NCBI GenBank assembly: GCA_014529385.2
Contig: CM043942.1
Location: 107,941,141-108,005,140, forward strand
Length of the DNA stretch: 64,000 nt
Direction: 5' to 3'
Source of the DNA: Adiantum capillus-veneris
Lineage: Eukaryota; Streptophyta; Polypodiopsida; Polypodiales; Pteridaceae
This document shows positions 1 to 10,829 of the stretch, one piece after another. The position numbers and the translations under genes are program-made. Position 1 is the first letter of the stretch. The number at the start of each line of letters is the position of its first letter. The notes under the pieces were generated by a model. That model made no database searches, had not been told where the DNA came from, and worked only from the letters and a program-made list of their open reading frames with translations.

Positions 1-301
1 TTAGTCATCAAGAATCTCAAGCATAGGCCTAGCTTAACCTAAGGTATAAGGGCTTTTAAACCAACCTTTGGAGGTCTTTAATGAAGCTAACCCTAAGGTT
101 TTTTAAGCTCCATTATGCACACATTTTTCTTCAGTAGACCATCTCCTTGTGAGCCCTTGCTGAGATGAAGCCATATCCTTTTGGCCTCGTGTTGAGCTTG
201 GTCAAAAAACACATATCTTTCCCTTTTATCTTCCCATTTTAAATGATCAGTTTAACATGAGAAAATAACTTGGGTAAAGCTAGATATTATATTTTATGAC
301 A
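1..301 (-). mobile_element. RLG-1 3' LTR, cut by window edge
   Basis: This segment matches 10906-11229 closely over its whole length in the same orientation. Both copies end in TTTTATGACA, so the terminus on the minus strand is TGTCATAAAA. Directly right of it the minus strand carries a purine-rich tract, as expected immediately upstream of a 3' LTR. It is therefore the inner end of the 3' LTR of a minus-strand gypsy element whose 5' LTR begins at 1484. The rest of this LTR lies outside the window. Confidence 0.85.
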
Positions 302-658
302 TTACCTCTCCCTTCAAACTATAGTCGTCCTCAACTATGAGGTAAAGAACATAAATTCTTTGTCATTAGTCCATTTTTCATAGTGGGTAGAGGATCCATT
401 TGTACCCTACGGCATCATTCCAGAATGGATGACTAGTCCATTTGGTGCTTGGAAGGCGTAGCTTCCGCAAGAATGTCTGCTCTTTAGTCCATATCATAGT
501 TCCAAATAGAGTGACAATTTCTACTTGATGGTTGAGAGACGTCCTCAATACAAACATGAGTCTAAGCATGCATACTACTTAAATTTGTGCACAATAAAAA
601 GACATATAGTCTTATAAGATAGAAACATTGATCATTTAAAAGAAGCATTTACATTTGC

Positions 659-820
659 TTACTCTAATGTAGCATTGTAAGCATTGACAAGGTTCATACT
701 ATCCTTAAGTTGCATTCCTTGCATCCATCTAGCATCTAGGTTACTCTAATGTAGCATTGTAAGCATTAACAAGGTTCATACTATCCTTAAGTTGTATTCC
801 TTGCATCCATATAGCATCTT
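659..820. repeat. 82-bp tandem duplication, two copies
   Basis: The block beginning ttactctaatgtagcattg at 659 is repeated at 741 with only a few substitutions. It lies in the 3' untranslated part of the RLG-1 interior (minus strand). Confidence 0.9.
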
Positions 821-911
821 CAAAAGGATAATTTTTTAACTTAATAAGATACCTTCATATAATCTTACCATGTCATAGTACCTTGTCCTCATGTCGAAGG
901 ATAGATTTGGG

Positions 912-1250
912 TTATAGCACCTCTTCTTGATCTTCGTATTCTGTGGGATCTACAATAATTAAGTTTTTTGGTGGCTCTCCTTTGTAAGGTTTGAGTATGC
1001 TCACATGAAAATCATTGTGTATGAGCCAATGGTTGGGCAACTTGAGTTGATAAGCCATGTCATTGATTGGCTTCAAGATTTGAAAAGGACCATAGTATCT
1101 TTTTGCTAGTTTAGCATAATACTTTTGATGGCCCGTAGGATTTTTTCTCATTGTTTGTCTCAATCGAGCCTTGGGAAACTTGAGTAAGACCCAATCATTC
1201 TCTTTGAACGTTATGGCCCTTTTGTGCTTTATCAGTAGCAGCAACTTTTT
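912..1250 (-). pseudogene. gypsy integrase C-terminal fragment (RLG-1)
   Basis: The minus-strand translation contains ENDWVLLKFPKARLR, then KRYYGPFQILKPIND and HNDFHVSILKPYKGEPP. This is the typical end of a Ty3/gypsy integrase (GPY/F module and the following LPNHW...HNDFHVS block). About 110 residues remain open. Nothing of the HHCC zinc domain or the DDE core is left upstream, so it is a fragment without function. No chromodomain is visible after it. Confidence 0.85.
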
Positions 1251-1289
1251 GCCTTTGTTGAGAGATGAATATAGGCTCCTTCATCTTTT

Positions 1290-1350
1290 GAGAAGATTCT
1301 TGTAGGTCATGGCTTTTGAATCTTTTGAAAAGATTCTTGTAGGTCATGGC
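1290..1350. repeat. short tandem duplication in RLG-1 leader
   Basis: The string agattcttgtaggtcatggc occurs twice, about 36 bp apart, in the untranslated leader of RLG-1 between primer site and integrase remnant. Confidence 0.8.
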
Positions 1351-1470
1351 TATCCCTTTCGACCATGATAATAGATCCCCATCCCACTGACCCTCTTGCA
1401 ATGAACACGTCCAACCTTTCATGGAAAACTTAAGGACCTCTCCTTTTAAGTAAGAAAAGAGAAACCAATA

Positions 1471-1483
1471 GCTCTGATACCAA
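1471..1483 (-). other. RLG-1 primer binding site
   Basis: The plus strand reads gctctgatacca, the reverse complement of TGGTATCAGAGC, which pairs with the 3' end of initiator Met-tRNA. The neighbouring base starts the LTR (TGTAATGG on the plus strand). This fixes the element on the minus strand and the LTR boundary at 1484. Confidence 0.9.
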
Positions 1484-2139
1484 TGTAATGGAAATGGCAT
1501 ATGAACATTGAGAATAGCGGAACTAAGAAAATTGTAGTGAGCATTTTTATGAGACTACTTTGAGAAAATAGAGGGTGAACTTGATTAGAGGTAGCAACAT
1601 AACCATTATACTTGATTAACTTGGCATGAACAACACTTTGCAAAGAGAGAGAATTAGAAACTTGACAACAGCTGAGGATCAAATTTATGTGGAGCTAGTT
1701 CCCCCTCCAAAAGGCTTTTGTATTATAGTTTCTCCCATAAAGAGAGACTTGGTACAATACAAGCTTTGTGTTCCTTGAAACCTTGATGGTGCAATGAAGA
1801 TAAAGAGATTCATGCACCACAATATGCATGTAACTTAGCTAATATAAGCATTAACTTGTCCCCAATCTCAGTCCTAAGACCTCAAACACCTTCAAAGGTG
1901 GAGAGAGCTAGCAGGGAATGAGGGTAGGGAACATGAAGAGAAGCATTCTTATGAGAAAGAAATAGTTCCTCACTTATCATCAATCTTGTTTCTTAGCATA
2001 TCATAATAGCATAGTAATGATGATGAAGAAGATGGCAACAAGCTTAAGCATTGAAGCATGCATCTTGGTTAGATTTGCATTCCATAGCCAATCCACTTCT
2101 CAACAAGCGTGGAGAAGGAGATGAAGTTCTTGCACTTAG
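1484..2139 (-). mobile_element. RLG-1 5' LTR, inner part (interrupted)
   Basis: The LTR starts next to the primer site with TGTAATGG and runs until RLC-1 inserted at 2140. The other half resumes at 10269 after the copia element, and the 5 bases cttag occur on both sides of the insertion. Joined across it, the LTR is about 1.6 kb, long for its family but with standard TG...CA ends. Confidence 0.8.
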
Positions 2140-2388
2140 TGTTACCATGTACATGTGGTAGTGTTACCATAGACATGTGGTAGTGATGTGTGTGAACACA
2201 CTAGGACCACCAAGGCATTTTTTCCCTCTTTAGGAGGTTTTTTCCCCCGAGCATTGTATATACGCCCATCACTCTAGGGCTACCAATCTTTCCATTACAC
2301 ACTAAGTAACACACTCACTATTGTGTCCCTTGAGCTTCCTTCATCTTCTCTAAGCTGTGTGCATTTCTCTGCAACCCTAATTCCAACA
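2140..2388 (+). repeat. RLC-1 5' LTR
   Basis: Starts TGTTACCATG and ends TTCCAACA. The first 22 bases are tandemly duplicated (2140-2161 and 2162-2183), which the 3' LTR lacks. It contains a TATA-like gtatata near 2247, and the rest is collinear with 10036-10263. Confidence 0.88.
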
Positions 2389-2737
2389 ATTGATATCAGA
2401 GCAGGTTACGTCCTCCTGGGTTTAGTCGCCAGCTGCTCCAGCACACGCCTGCTCACTTTCTCCGATTACAGTGAGGTTTGGAGAGCGTCTGCAGGCCGAC
2501 AAATATTTCGGGTATACTTTGCTCAGATTTCTGATTCAGGCTCATTTCGGCCTCTGTTTCCACTACAGGCAAGTCTGCACAAGCTATTTTGTCATTTTGT
2601 GTAAAATTTTTGTGAGTGTCATTTTCTGCATAACAGGTGCCTTACAGGCTTCTACGGTTTGTGCAATATAGCACATGTTGTTCCCACTTCATTTCTCCTC
2701 TTTTCGGACAGTTCTCACATCAGGTGCAGCATTTACC

Positions 2738-3031
2738 ATGGCTAACAACAACACAGATGTGTTCAAGATGTTTGTTGTTGAGGACACGTTGGATGGGGAC
2801 AGTTACCCTATGCTGGCTTACATGATGCAACATGTTCTTGTGTCAAAGGGCATCTGGAATATTGTGCAGGGCATTGATGTACGTCCTGGTTCTGAGGATG
2901 CAGGCGATGTTGAGGATGTTGCAGGTCTTGCTGCAAGGATTTTTGCTATTAGGGTTGTTTTGCCTACGGCAGAACAAGCTCGTTGGGATGTAAAGGATGC
3001 GCAAGCTCATGCACATTGATTGCGTTTTCTC
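2738..3031 (+). pseudogene. RLC-1 gag, N-terminal fragment
   Basis: An ATG at 2738 starts MANNNTDVFKMFVVEDTLDG, followed by the Y-P-L...M...L...G-I-W pattern of copia gag N-termini. The frame ends at 3017-3019. About 30 bases further on, sequence typical of a region about 1 kb into pol begins (HAMQSEYDAL at about 3045). The rest of gag, the protease and the integrase are therefore deleted and gag is joined almost directly to the reverse transcriptase. Non-functional. Confidence 0.8.
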
Positions 3032-3049
3032 TGAAACACACCCTGGGCC

Positions 3050-3983
3050 ATGCAATCAGAATATGATGCACTTATAGAAACTGACACATGGACTTTATGT
3101 GATTTTCCTCCTGGCAAAAAGGCCATTGGTACGAAGTGGGTTTACAAGTTGAAACGCAAGCCAAATGGTGAGATTGATCGCCATAAGGCTCGACTTGTTG
3201 CAAAAGGTTATGCACAGCAAAAAGGCATAGATTATGAAAGAAATTTTGCTCCCACTTGTCGCATTTCTACTGTGCGTTTTCTATGTGCATTGGCAGCTCA
3301 TTTTGGTTGGGATGTACATCAATCAGACATTGTTACTGCTTTCTTGAATGGTGACATATTTGAGGAAGTTTATGTAACGTAGCCTCGCGCTTTTGTCATA
3401 AAAGGACAAGAGGACAAAGTGTGAAGATGTAAGAAGGCTTTGTATGGGTTGAAGCAATCTCCTCATGCTTGGTATGAGAAAGCTGACACTCATTTGGTCA
3501 AACGAGGCTTTCGTAACAGTCCAACAGAAAGCACATTGTATGTAAAGCGTGAGGGTGATGTACTTCTCATTGTGGTTCTTTATGTCGATGATTTGTTGAT
3601 CACTGGACCAAATGAGAGACATATTGCTGAATTTAAGGCTGATTTGAATGCTACTTTCAAGATGAAAGATTTGGGGCTGTTGCATCATTACTTGGGTATA
3701 CAGTTTAAGCAGTGTCATGGTGGTATTGCCTTGTGTTAGAAAAGTTACATAGAGACATTGCTATGTAAGTTTGGACTTGAGGATTGCAAACCTATTGCCA
3801 CTCCCATGGAAACAGGTTTGAAGTTGAGTCTACATGATGCTGGCGATCCTTCTCATGTCACTCTTTACCAAACTGCTGTTGGCTGCCTCATCAGTTTGCA
3901 GTCTCACAGGTCAGCAGATTTATGCATACCGCAGGGTCTAAGCATTGGCAGGCTGTCAAGAGGATTTTCCGCTACCTTAGTGG
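3050..3983 (+). pseudogene. RLC-1 copia reverse transcriptase, broken
   Basis: The translation starts with the copia RT entry block (TDTWTLCDFPPGKKAIGTKWVYK), then KARLVAKGYAQQKGIDY, DIVTAFLNGD, YGLKQSPHAWY and the catalytic box LYVDDLLITG near 3580-3600. The same reading frame continues from 3050 to about 3880 with stop codons at 3380, about 3424 and 3737. A deletion with frameshift follows before 3943. At 3983 the frame is interrupted by RLC-2, and it resumes exactly beyond the target duplication at 9432. Confidence 0.9.
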
Positions 3984-4172
3984 TGTTGGGGTATAAAGCC
4001 CAATGTGGTCGCCCAGGTAAGTGGGTGGGCCGTCATGTATGTACACATATTCTTTTGTTAAAACCTAATAAGAACTCACTATGCTCTACACATTACAGTA
4101 GAGTGAGTTCACCGTATCGTCGTGCTCTTCTTCTCGCACTCTCTCTCGCATCGCACTTTCGCTCGTACTCCA
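3984..4172 (+). repeat. RLC-2 5' LTR
   Basis: Begins TGTTGGGG, ends cgtactcca. The neighbouring actggtatcagagct (4173-4187) is the primer site complementary to initiator Met-tRNA. The exact last base is uncertain by two or three positions because the two LTRs differ there. Confidence 0.85.
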
Positions 4173-4187
4173 ACTGGTATCAGAGCT

Positions 4188-5201
4188 CAGATCGAGGCTC
4201 GAGGCAGCATTTGCAGGTAGCCAGAGTCACCCACTCAGATTGGAGTGAGATTCGACAGGCGAAGACACGGCCACCGTTCGGCTTCGACAAAGTTTTGCGC
4301 GGGCCATTTTCAACTACGTGGTCTCGGCGGGTGCAGATCTGACTCTGCAAATTTGGGGTTTCGTCCTACAACTGCACATACTGAGGATATCTGCACTTCC
4401 AGAGTGCTGATTTGTGGTTGTCTACACAACGGACGGCTCACAGTTCTTGGAGGCGTGTCACATACGACACGGACGCACCTACACACAAACTGTAGGCGAC
4501 ATCCACTAGTTCATCAGGTAGCTTGTGTTTGCTGCTTGATATTCTAGATTTCATCCTGACATTGCAGGTACTTCCACATGGGATGTATTGTCAGAGATGA
4601 TGTATGTCTGTTGAGGGTTTGCTGGCTGTGAGTCACGCAACAAACAACCGCCGCAGCGGTTACAGCATACAGTGGGGAATTTGTGGATGTATGACTTTGT
4701 GGGAAGTCTATGTACTGTCAGATTTACTACATCATTTGTTGAGGGTCGAGTGAGGTTTTATTGAGTTGGGGGATTCTCGAATGTTGAGATCCTTTCGGTG
4801 ATATAGGTCTTGGAGCGATCCCTCGAGCACCCTTAGATAGGCAGCTACGATGTATTGACTGTGAGTTAGACAGTTGGGATTGCAACTTTGCTTTACTGCC
4901 GTTGAGGCATTGTCACAGTCTATGCTTACAGGACAGTGACAAGACACTGAGAGACAGTACAAGTGCAGGACAGGTTTACCCACAGCTTACAGTGTTAGAG
5001 AGACAGTGGTTTTTTGAGCTGTTTTTTGGTCTGTTTTTTAGTACACCATAGCCATTTTACAAAGGAGACTCTGCCGAAATTTCTATAGAATCTGAAGCTT
5101 TCTTGGTTCATTTGACAGGTTGATATTGGTTTAGAGGTCAGTTTACAGGGGCAACTCTGCCGAATTTTTCCCAGGAAAGTAAACTACTGTGAAGCGTAGC
5201 T
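4188..5201 (+). other. RLC-2 untranslated leader
   Basis: About 1 kb between primer site and gag start with no convincing coding frame. The phrase actctgccgaa followed by a T-rich run occurs twice (about 5068 and 5155), suggesting a local duplication. A long leader is usual for copia elements and is expected to hold packaging signals, which cannot be identified here. Confidence 0.6.
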
Positions 5202-7531
5202 ATGGCTGGATCACAAGACACTGCTCTTTACAATATCAAGAAGCTGGATGGAACCAATTTCCCATTGTGGAAGAAGAAGATTTGGCACGTGTTGGTACAA
5301 AAGAAGCAGATAAAACCTATAAAGCTCAAGGGGATAAAACCAGAAGATATGGACGAAGATGAATGGAGAAAAATGGATGAATTGGCACTTTCTACCATTA
5401 TGCTGACTTTGGCAGAAAGCGTTTACTTCAATGTAGCAGACAAGATGTCGGCTTATGAAGCATGGACAAAGCTGAGTGATCTTTATGAAAAGGAGAGTGC
5501 AACTTCACAGGTATACTGGCTTAAGAAGCTTGTTGACTTGAAGATGAAAGAAGGGACACCTATGTCCAATCATCTGAATGAATTCAACACCATCTACGGT
5601 CAGTTGTCAGCTCAAGGTGTCAAGTTTGATGAAGCTGTTAGAGCTATGTTCCTGTTGATCACATTTCCGAAAAGTTGGGACACTTTTCGCACAGCTTTGA
5701 TTAATTTTGCACCTCCAGATGGTTTGACCATAGCAGGTGTAGAAGGCAGTCTGCTTACTGAAGAAACCAACAGAAAGACAATGGAAAAAGGCAAAGGAAC
5801 AGCCTTAGTTATCAGGGGAAGGACCAAAGAAAAGTACAAAGGTGGAAAGAGGGATCAGTCTCGTAGCAAGTCCCGCAGTGCTAAAGGCAAGAGTGACATA
5901 GAATTCTACCATTGTGGCAAGAAGGGTCACATGAAAAGAGACTGCAGAGAATGGAAAGCAGAAAAAGGCAAAGAGAAAGCAGAAGACCATGGTGAGAAGA
6001 ACAAGTCCTCAGTGAAGATTCAAGAAATAAATGTGACAAACACTCTTGCAGAGGTTGACGGTCTAGTGTCAGGAGATATCTACTTCTTGAAAAATACAAT
6101 GGACTCAGCTCTTCTTACAACATCTGATGGAAATGCACTGAGTGACTCGATTATAGACTCAGGGGCATCACTTCATGTGTCCCCAAACAAGGAGTGGTTT
6201 ACCTCTTATGTGACCACTAAAGATCATGTTCGGCTAGGCAATGGGCAGACATGTGAGATCTTAGGTGTTGGAGATGTTCAATTGAAGTTTCAGAATGGCT
6301 CTTCTTTCACGCTGAAGAATGTGAGACATGTTCCCGCAATTACAAAGAGCTTAATCAGCAAAGGTTTACTTGATGATGCTGGCTACGTCACCACTTTTGG
6401 ACAGAACATGTGGAAGATATCCAAGGGTTCTATGAAAGTAGCACATGGAGTAAAGTCTGGAGGACTTTACATAATTTATGTATCAAATGTCTCTAAAAAT
6501 GTAATCAATGTAACCGAGCAGCCGAACGTTTCTTTGTGGCATAGCCGGTTAGGACATATGTCCAAGAAGGGAATGGAAATCTTGTCTCGTTCTGGTTATT
6601 TTCCTAGCTTGTCATTTAATGATTTTGAATTCTGTGAACATTGTCTGTATGGTAAGCAAACACAGCAGCAACATAAGCATAGAAGCAGTAGAAGAGATAC
6701 ACAGTTTGCACTTGTTCATAGTGATTTGTGTGGACCTATGCCTAACCTATCTCTAGGGGGAGCTTCTTACTTTATGACATTTATAGATGATTACTCGAGG
6801 AAAGTATGGGTTTACTTTCTCAAGCACAAGGATGAAGCGTTTAGTGTTTTCAAAACGTTTGTGACACTTGTGGAGAATCAAAGTGGCAAGAAGCTTAAAT
6901 GCTTACGCACTGACAATGGTGGAGAGTATGTTTCAAAGGCCTTTCAGGACTTTTGTGAGTCAAAAGGTATAAAACGTGAACTTACTGCTCCTTACAATCC
7001 TCCTCAAAATGTTGTTGCTGAGAGGATGAATAGGACCATACAAGAGAAGGTCAGAAGTATGTTGTCTAATGCACAACTGCCAAATGGATTTTGGGCTGAA
7101 GCTATATCAACAGTTGTTCATCTTATAAATAGATCTCCTAGCAAGGTTTTGCAGAAGGATTCAGTGGCAGAGATGGTATGGTCAGGCAAAATGCCATCAT
7201 ACAAGCATCTCAGAGTCTTTGGCTGTGAGGCATATACTCATGTTCCAAAGGAATTTAGGAACAAACTTGAGCCAAAGATTAGAAAGTGCATCTTTCTAGG
7301 CTATGGTAATTCTGGTGAGATGGGGTACAGACTTTGGGATCCCGAATCCAGAAAGGTTATCCGCAGAAATGATGTTCACTTTAATGAAGCCAAATATCAT
7401 TCTAAACCAGAGAGGTTTGAAGAGATTAGAAGATTTGTCTTCCAAGAAGCTGGACCTACACGTGCAAGACAAAATGTCAGGGCTCAAGAGGAGCAAGGAC
7501 AGGATAGAGTGGAACCACAGGTTGTGGCTGT
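5202..7531 (+). pseudogene. RLC-2 gag-protease-integrase polyprotein
   Basis: An open frame of about 775 residues starts at ATG 5202. Residues 1-215 are copia gag (LDGTNFPLWKKKI, then YEAWTKLSDLYE). A retroviral-type zinc knuckle at about 234-247 reads FYHCGKKGHMKRDC, with the first Cys of CX2CX4HX4C replaced by Phe. The protease signature IDSGASLHV is near residue 318. The integrase follows with an HHCC domain (WHSRLGHMS ... CEHCLYGK) and core residues in VHSDLCGP, RTDNGGEY and NVVAERMNR, so D, D and E are present. A frameshift near 7520-7531 separates it from RT. Apart from the knuckle and this shift it is well preserved. Confidence 0.9.
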
Positions 7532-9145
7532 GAGCCTGAGCCACCTATTCTGCGTAGATATGGACATATCAGGCGACCTCCTGATAGGTTTTTCCCATCT
7601 ATGAACTATGTCATGTTGACTGATTGCAATGAGCCTTCATGTTACAAGGAAGCAGTGCAAATGAAGGACTCCGGAAATTGGCAATTGGCCATGCAATCAG
7701 AGATGACAGCTCTGCATAAAAACCAGACATGGAAGCTAGTTAAATTACCACAGGGCAAAAAGCCTCTACCTTGTAAATGGGTTTACAGGTATAAGATCAC
7801 CACTCATGATAGTCAGCCAAAGTACAAAGCAAGGCTTGTTGGCAAGGGCTTTAAGCAAGAACAAGGCATTGACTTTGATGAAGTCTTCTCTCCGGTGGTC
7901 AAAATGACTACATTGGGATGCTTTCGTGCATTGGTTGCCATATTAGATTTGGTGTTGCACCAAATGGATGTCAAGACAGCGTTCTTGCATGGTGATTTAG
8001 ATGTGGAAATTTACATGTAGCAGCCAGAAGGGTTTGTTGAGAAAGGCAAGGAAGATTTGGTATGCCAGTTGTTAAAGAGTCTTTATGGCTTAAAACAATC
8101 ACCGAGGGCATGGTACCATAAGTTCCACAAGTTTATGCTTTCTCAAGGCTACAAACCTAGTGAGTTCGATCACTATCTATATACAAAGAAGGCTAAGGAT
8201 GGCAGTTGGTTGATCCTTATTTTGTATTTGGATGACTTGTTGATTGCTGGCAAGCACTTGGAAGAAATTTCAGCTTTGAAGTCAAAGATGGCAAAATCGT
8301 TTGACATGAAAGACATGGGTGAGGCAAGTCATATACTTGGTATGCGCATTGAGAGAGACAGATCAAAGAAGTTGATTTGGTTATCTCAAATAGAGTATAT
8401 TGACAAGGTTTTGCAACGTTTCAATATGGAGAAGGGAAAGGCATTGAGTGTTCCATTGCCACCATATGTGAAACTTAGCAAACAAGATTGTCCTGTGTCT
8501 GAGGAAGAACAGGCTAAAATGGATAAGATTCCATATGCGTCTGTAGTGGGTAGTTTGATGTATACAATGATTGCTACTCGCCCAGACATTGCATTTGTAG
8601 TGGGGGTAGTAAGTCGATACATGTCAAACCCAGGCAAGAAACATTGGGAGGCAGTGAAAGGAATATTGAGATACCTAAAAGATTCAAAGAGTATGCGCAT
8701 ATGCTATGGGAGTCATGAGCTAAGTGTAAAGGGTTTTACAGACTCAGATTATGCAGGTGACTTAGACAACCGAAGGTCTACGTCAGGGTATGTCTTTACA
8801 TTGGCTGGTGGAGCAGTATCATGGCGTTCTAGATTACAAGATTTTGTTACTCAGTCTACAACAGAGGCTGAATATGTTGCAGCATCAAAGGCATGCAAAG
8901 AATCAATTTGGCTTAATTGACTAGTAACAGATTTGGGAATCAAAGAAGAGATGCCTGTGTTATATTGTGATAGTCAAAGTGCTATACAATTGGCTCGCAA
9001 TCGAGTTTATCACTCAAAGACAAAGCATGTGGATGTGAAGTATCATTTCATCAGGGAAATGCTTGAGGATAAGCAACTTCAGCTTGTCAAAGTACTTCCC
9101 TCAGAGAGCTTTGCGCATTTTCGCAAGCAGTTAGGTGTAGGGTAG
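7532..9145 (+). pseudogene. RLC-2 reverse transcriptase-RNase H
   Basis: Frame 2 is open from about 7532 and continues the polyprotein. It has TWKLVKLPQGKKPLPCKWVY, KARLVGKGFKQEQGIDFDE, DVKTAFLHGDL, YGLKQSPRAWY and the catalytic box LYLDDLLIAG near 8230 (YLDD instead of the usual YVDD). RNase H follows with FTDSDYAGD, TEAEYVA and LYCDSQSAIQLA. In-frame stops lie at 8018-8020 (TAG) and 8918-8920 (TGA). With the upstream frameshift there are only three visible lesions in the whole element. It ends at TAG 9143-9145, about 90 bp before the 3' LTR. Confidence 0.9.
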
Positions 9146-9234
9146 TACATCACTTCTCTACATCTCTTGTATATTAGCTTGTATAGTAGCTTCTCTCACA
9201 CTTAAAGTACCACATTGGACTTTAAGTGGGAGGT

Positions 9235-9426
9235 TGTTGGGGTATAAAGCCCAATGTGGTAGCCCAGGTAAGTGGGCAGGCCGCCAGGTATGTACACATA
9301 TTCTTTTGTTAAAACCTAATAAGAACTCACTATGCTCTACACATTACAGTAGAGCGAGTTCACCATATCGTCGTGCTCTTCTTCTCGCACTCTCTCTCGC
9401 GTCGCACTTCTGCTCGTACTCCTTCA
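9235..9426 (+). repeat. RLC-2 3' LTR
   Basis: Collinear with 3984-4172, preceded by the purine-rich aagtgggaggt tract and followed by target duplication agtgg at 9427-9431. Confidence 0.9.
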
Positions 9427-9431
9427 AGTGG

Positions 9432-9960
9432 AACTTTACATCTTGGCTTGTTTTATCCCAGGGGGGGATCATTGCCGCCAAACTTACATGATTTTTCGGA
9501 CTCATATTAGGCTAGTTGTTTTGACAAGCGAGTGTCCACAAGTGGTTTTTGTTTCATACTTGGCAATTCATGTATATCATGGTTGATCAAGAAGCAACCT
9601 ACTATGGCCACTTCGAGTTGTGATACTAAGTACAGGGCAGTCTTCATAGCTACGGTTGAGTGTGTATGGCTCAGACGCCTTATGGAGGCTGATTTGGGTG
9701 TTGGACAGGACACTGCCAACACTATCTACACTAATAGTCAGAGCGCATTGGCAGCTGCAAGGAACCCAGTTTCTCATGCTTGCACAAAGCATATTGAGGT
9801 GCATTACCACTATGTCAGGGAGAGGCTCTTAGCAGGAGAGATCAGCTTGGCTTATGTGCCAACACAGGACAACCTTGCAGATCTTTTCACAAAGGCATTG
9901 TCTCGTGAGAAGCTTGAAGCTTTCCGCAAAGCTTTGGGCTTACTCCCCTTTGTGGATTGA
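9432..9960 (+). pseudogene. RLC-1 RNase H, continuation after RLC-2
   Basis: Immediately after the RLC-2 target duplication the RLC-1 frame resumes (LHLGLFYP). After one TAG (about 9511) it continues with STSGFCFILG, ISWLIKKQPTMATSS, YRAVFIATVECVWLRRL, YTNSQSALAAARNP, KHIEVHYHYVRE and DNLADLFTKAL, the standard end of copia RNase H. It terminates at TGA 9958-9960. The first catalytic Asp region (normally DADWAG) is degraded at the TAG. Confidence 0.9.
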
Positions 9961-10035
9961 TCATGTCCTCAGGGCATGGCACTTCCCTTTACTCATGTGT
10001 GAGCTCTCATTCACCGCATCACTCCAGGGGGAATT

Positions 10036-10263
10036 TGTTACCATATGGCATGTGGTAGTGATGTGTGTGAACACACTAGGACTGTTGGGGCATGTTTTCC
10101 CTCTTTAGGAGGTTTTTTCCCCCGAGCATTGTATATATGTCCATCGCTCTAGGGCTACCTATCTTTCCATTACACACTAAGTAACACACACTCTATTGTG
10201 TGCCTTGAGCTTCCTTCGTCTTCTCTAAGCTATGTGCATTTCTCTGAAACCCCAATTCCAACA
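10036..10263 (+). repeat. RLC-1 3' LTR
   Basis: Begins TGTTACCATATGGC after the purine tract ccaggggg and ends AATTCCAACA. It is followed by target duplication cttag (10264-10268). It lacks the 22-bp duplication seen at the start of the 5' LTR. Confidence 0.9.
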
Positions 10264-10268
10264 CTTAG

Positions 10269-10757
10269 AACTTCACATAATGAGAGTGTGTGTGAGTGTG
10301 TGACCTAGCCCCCAAGTTGCTTGGGTGGACCCCCTCTTTTGGCCCTTGATTGAATCTCATTGGCTCTCCCAAGCCTTGGTCACAAATAGCAATAGAGGTA
10401 GTCCTTGGACAAGTGTCCTCCTTTTCCCTTTGAGAGAGAGGGCTTGAAAAAAGCTTAAACAATTAATTTAATTAATCTAAATTCTCATTGGACCTCTCTA
10501 AGGGTCAACCAATAGGCTTTAGGCACACTATAGGAGCAACTTAGCTAGGGCCTTGATATGTGTCCCTTTTGCCTCTTTGAGCAAGGGGTGCCCTTTGGGT
10601 GAGGGAGTAGTCACTCAAACCCACCCCTTACTCTCATGGCTTGCCCCCTCCTTTGTAGGCATTGGTTTGACGTTCAAGCCCTCAAGCACTTTGGCCCTCA
10701 ACATGCTTAAGCACCTCAAGTACCTTAGTCACAAGCATGGGATTAGCAAGTGCATGG

Positions 10758-10829
<72 letters not shown>

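Larger units (their letters stand above)
302..1483 (-). mobile_element. RLG-1 internal region, mostly deleted
   Basis: Between the two RLG-1 LTRs only about 1.2 kb remains, far less than the 4-6 kb of a complete gypsy interior. Read on the minus strand it runs from the primer site (1471-1482) through a short leader to an integrase C-terminus and then to a polypurine tract beside the 3' LTR (about 302-316). Gag, protease, reverse transcriptase, RNase H and the integrase core are missing. The 302-911 part shows no recognisable coding sequence apart from an 82-bp tandem repeat. Confidence 0.75.
3984..9426 (+). mobile_element. RLC-2, Ty1/copia element nested in RLC-1
   Basis: The element has LTRs of about 190 bp at 3984-4172 and 9235-9426, both beginning TGTTGGGGTATAAAG. 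It has a Met-tRNA primer site after the left LTR and a target duplication agtgg (3979-3983 and 9427-9431). Removing the element and one duplication restores an uninterrupted copia RNase H lead-in of RLC-1, which confirms the insertion point. I count about ten mismatches between the LTRs by eye, roughly 5 percent. Order gag-protease-integrase-RT-RNase H. Confidence 0.94.
2140..10263 (+). mobile_element. RLC-1, Ty1/copia element containing RLC-2
   Basis: LTRs at 2140-2388 and 10036-10263 are clearly related, end in TG...CA, and are flanked by identical 5-bp target duplications cttag (2135-2139 and 10264-10268). A primer site follows the left LTR (about 2390-2403, attgatatcagagc, one change from the Met-tRNA complement). 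Without the nested RLC-2 (5.4 kb) the element is only about 2.7 kb, because gag's end, protease and integrase have been deleted. Gene order gag-RT-RNase H places it in Ty1/copia. Confidence 0.92.

Noticed and set aside
1471-1482. tRNA-like TGGTATCAGAGC strings at several places
   Set aside because: They are retrotransposon primer sites next to LTR ends. No cloverleaf or full tRNA gene surrounds any of them.
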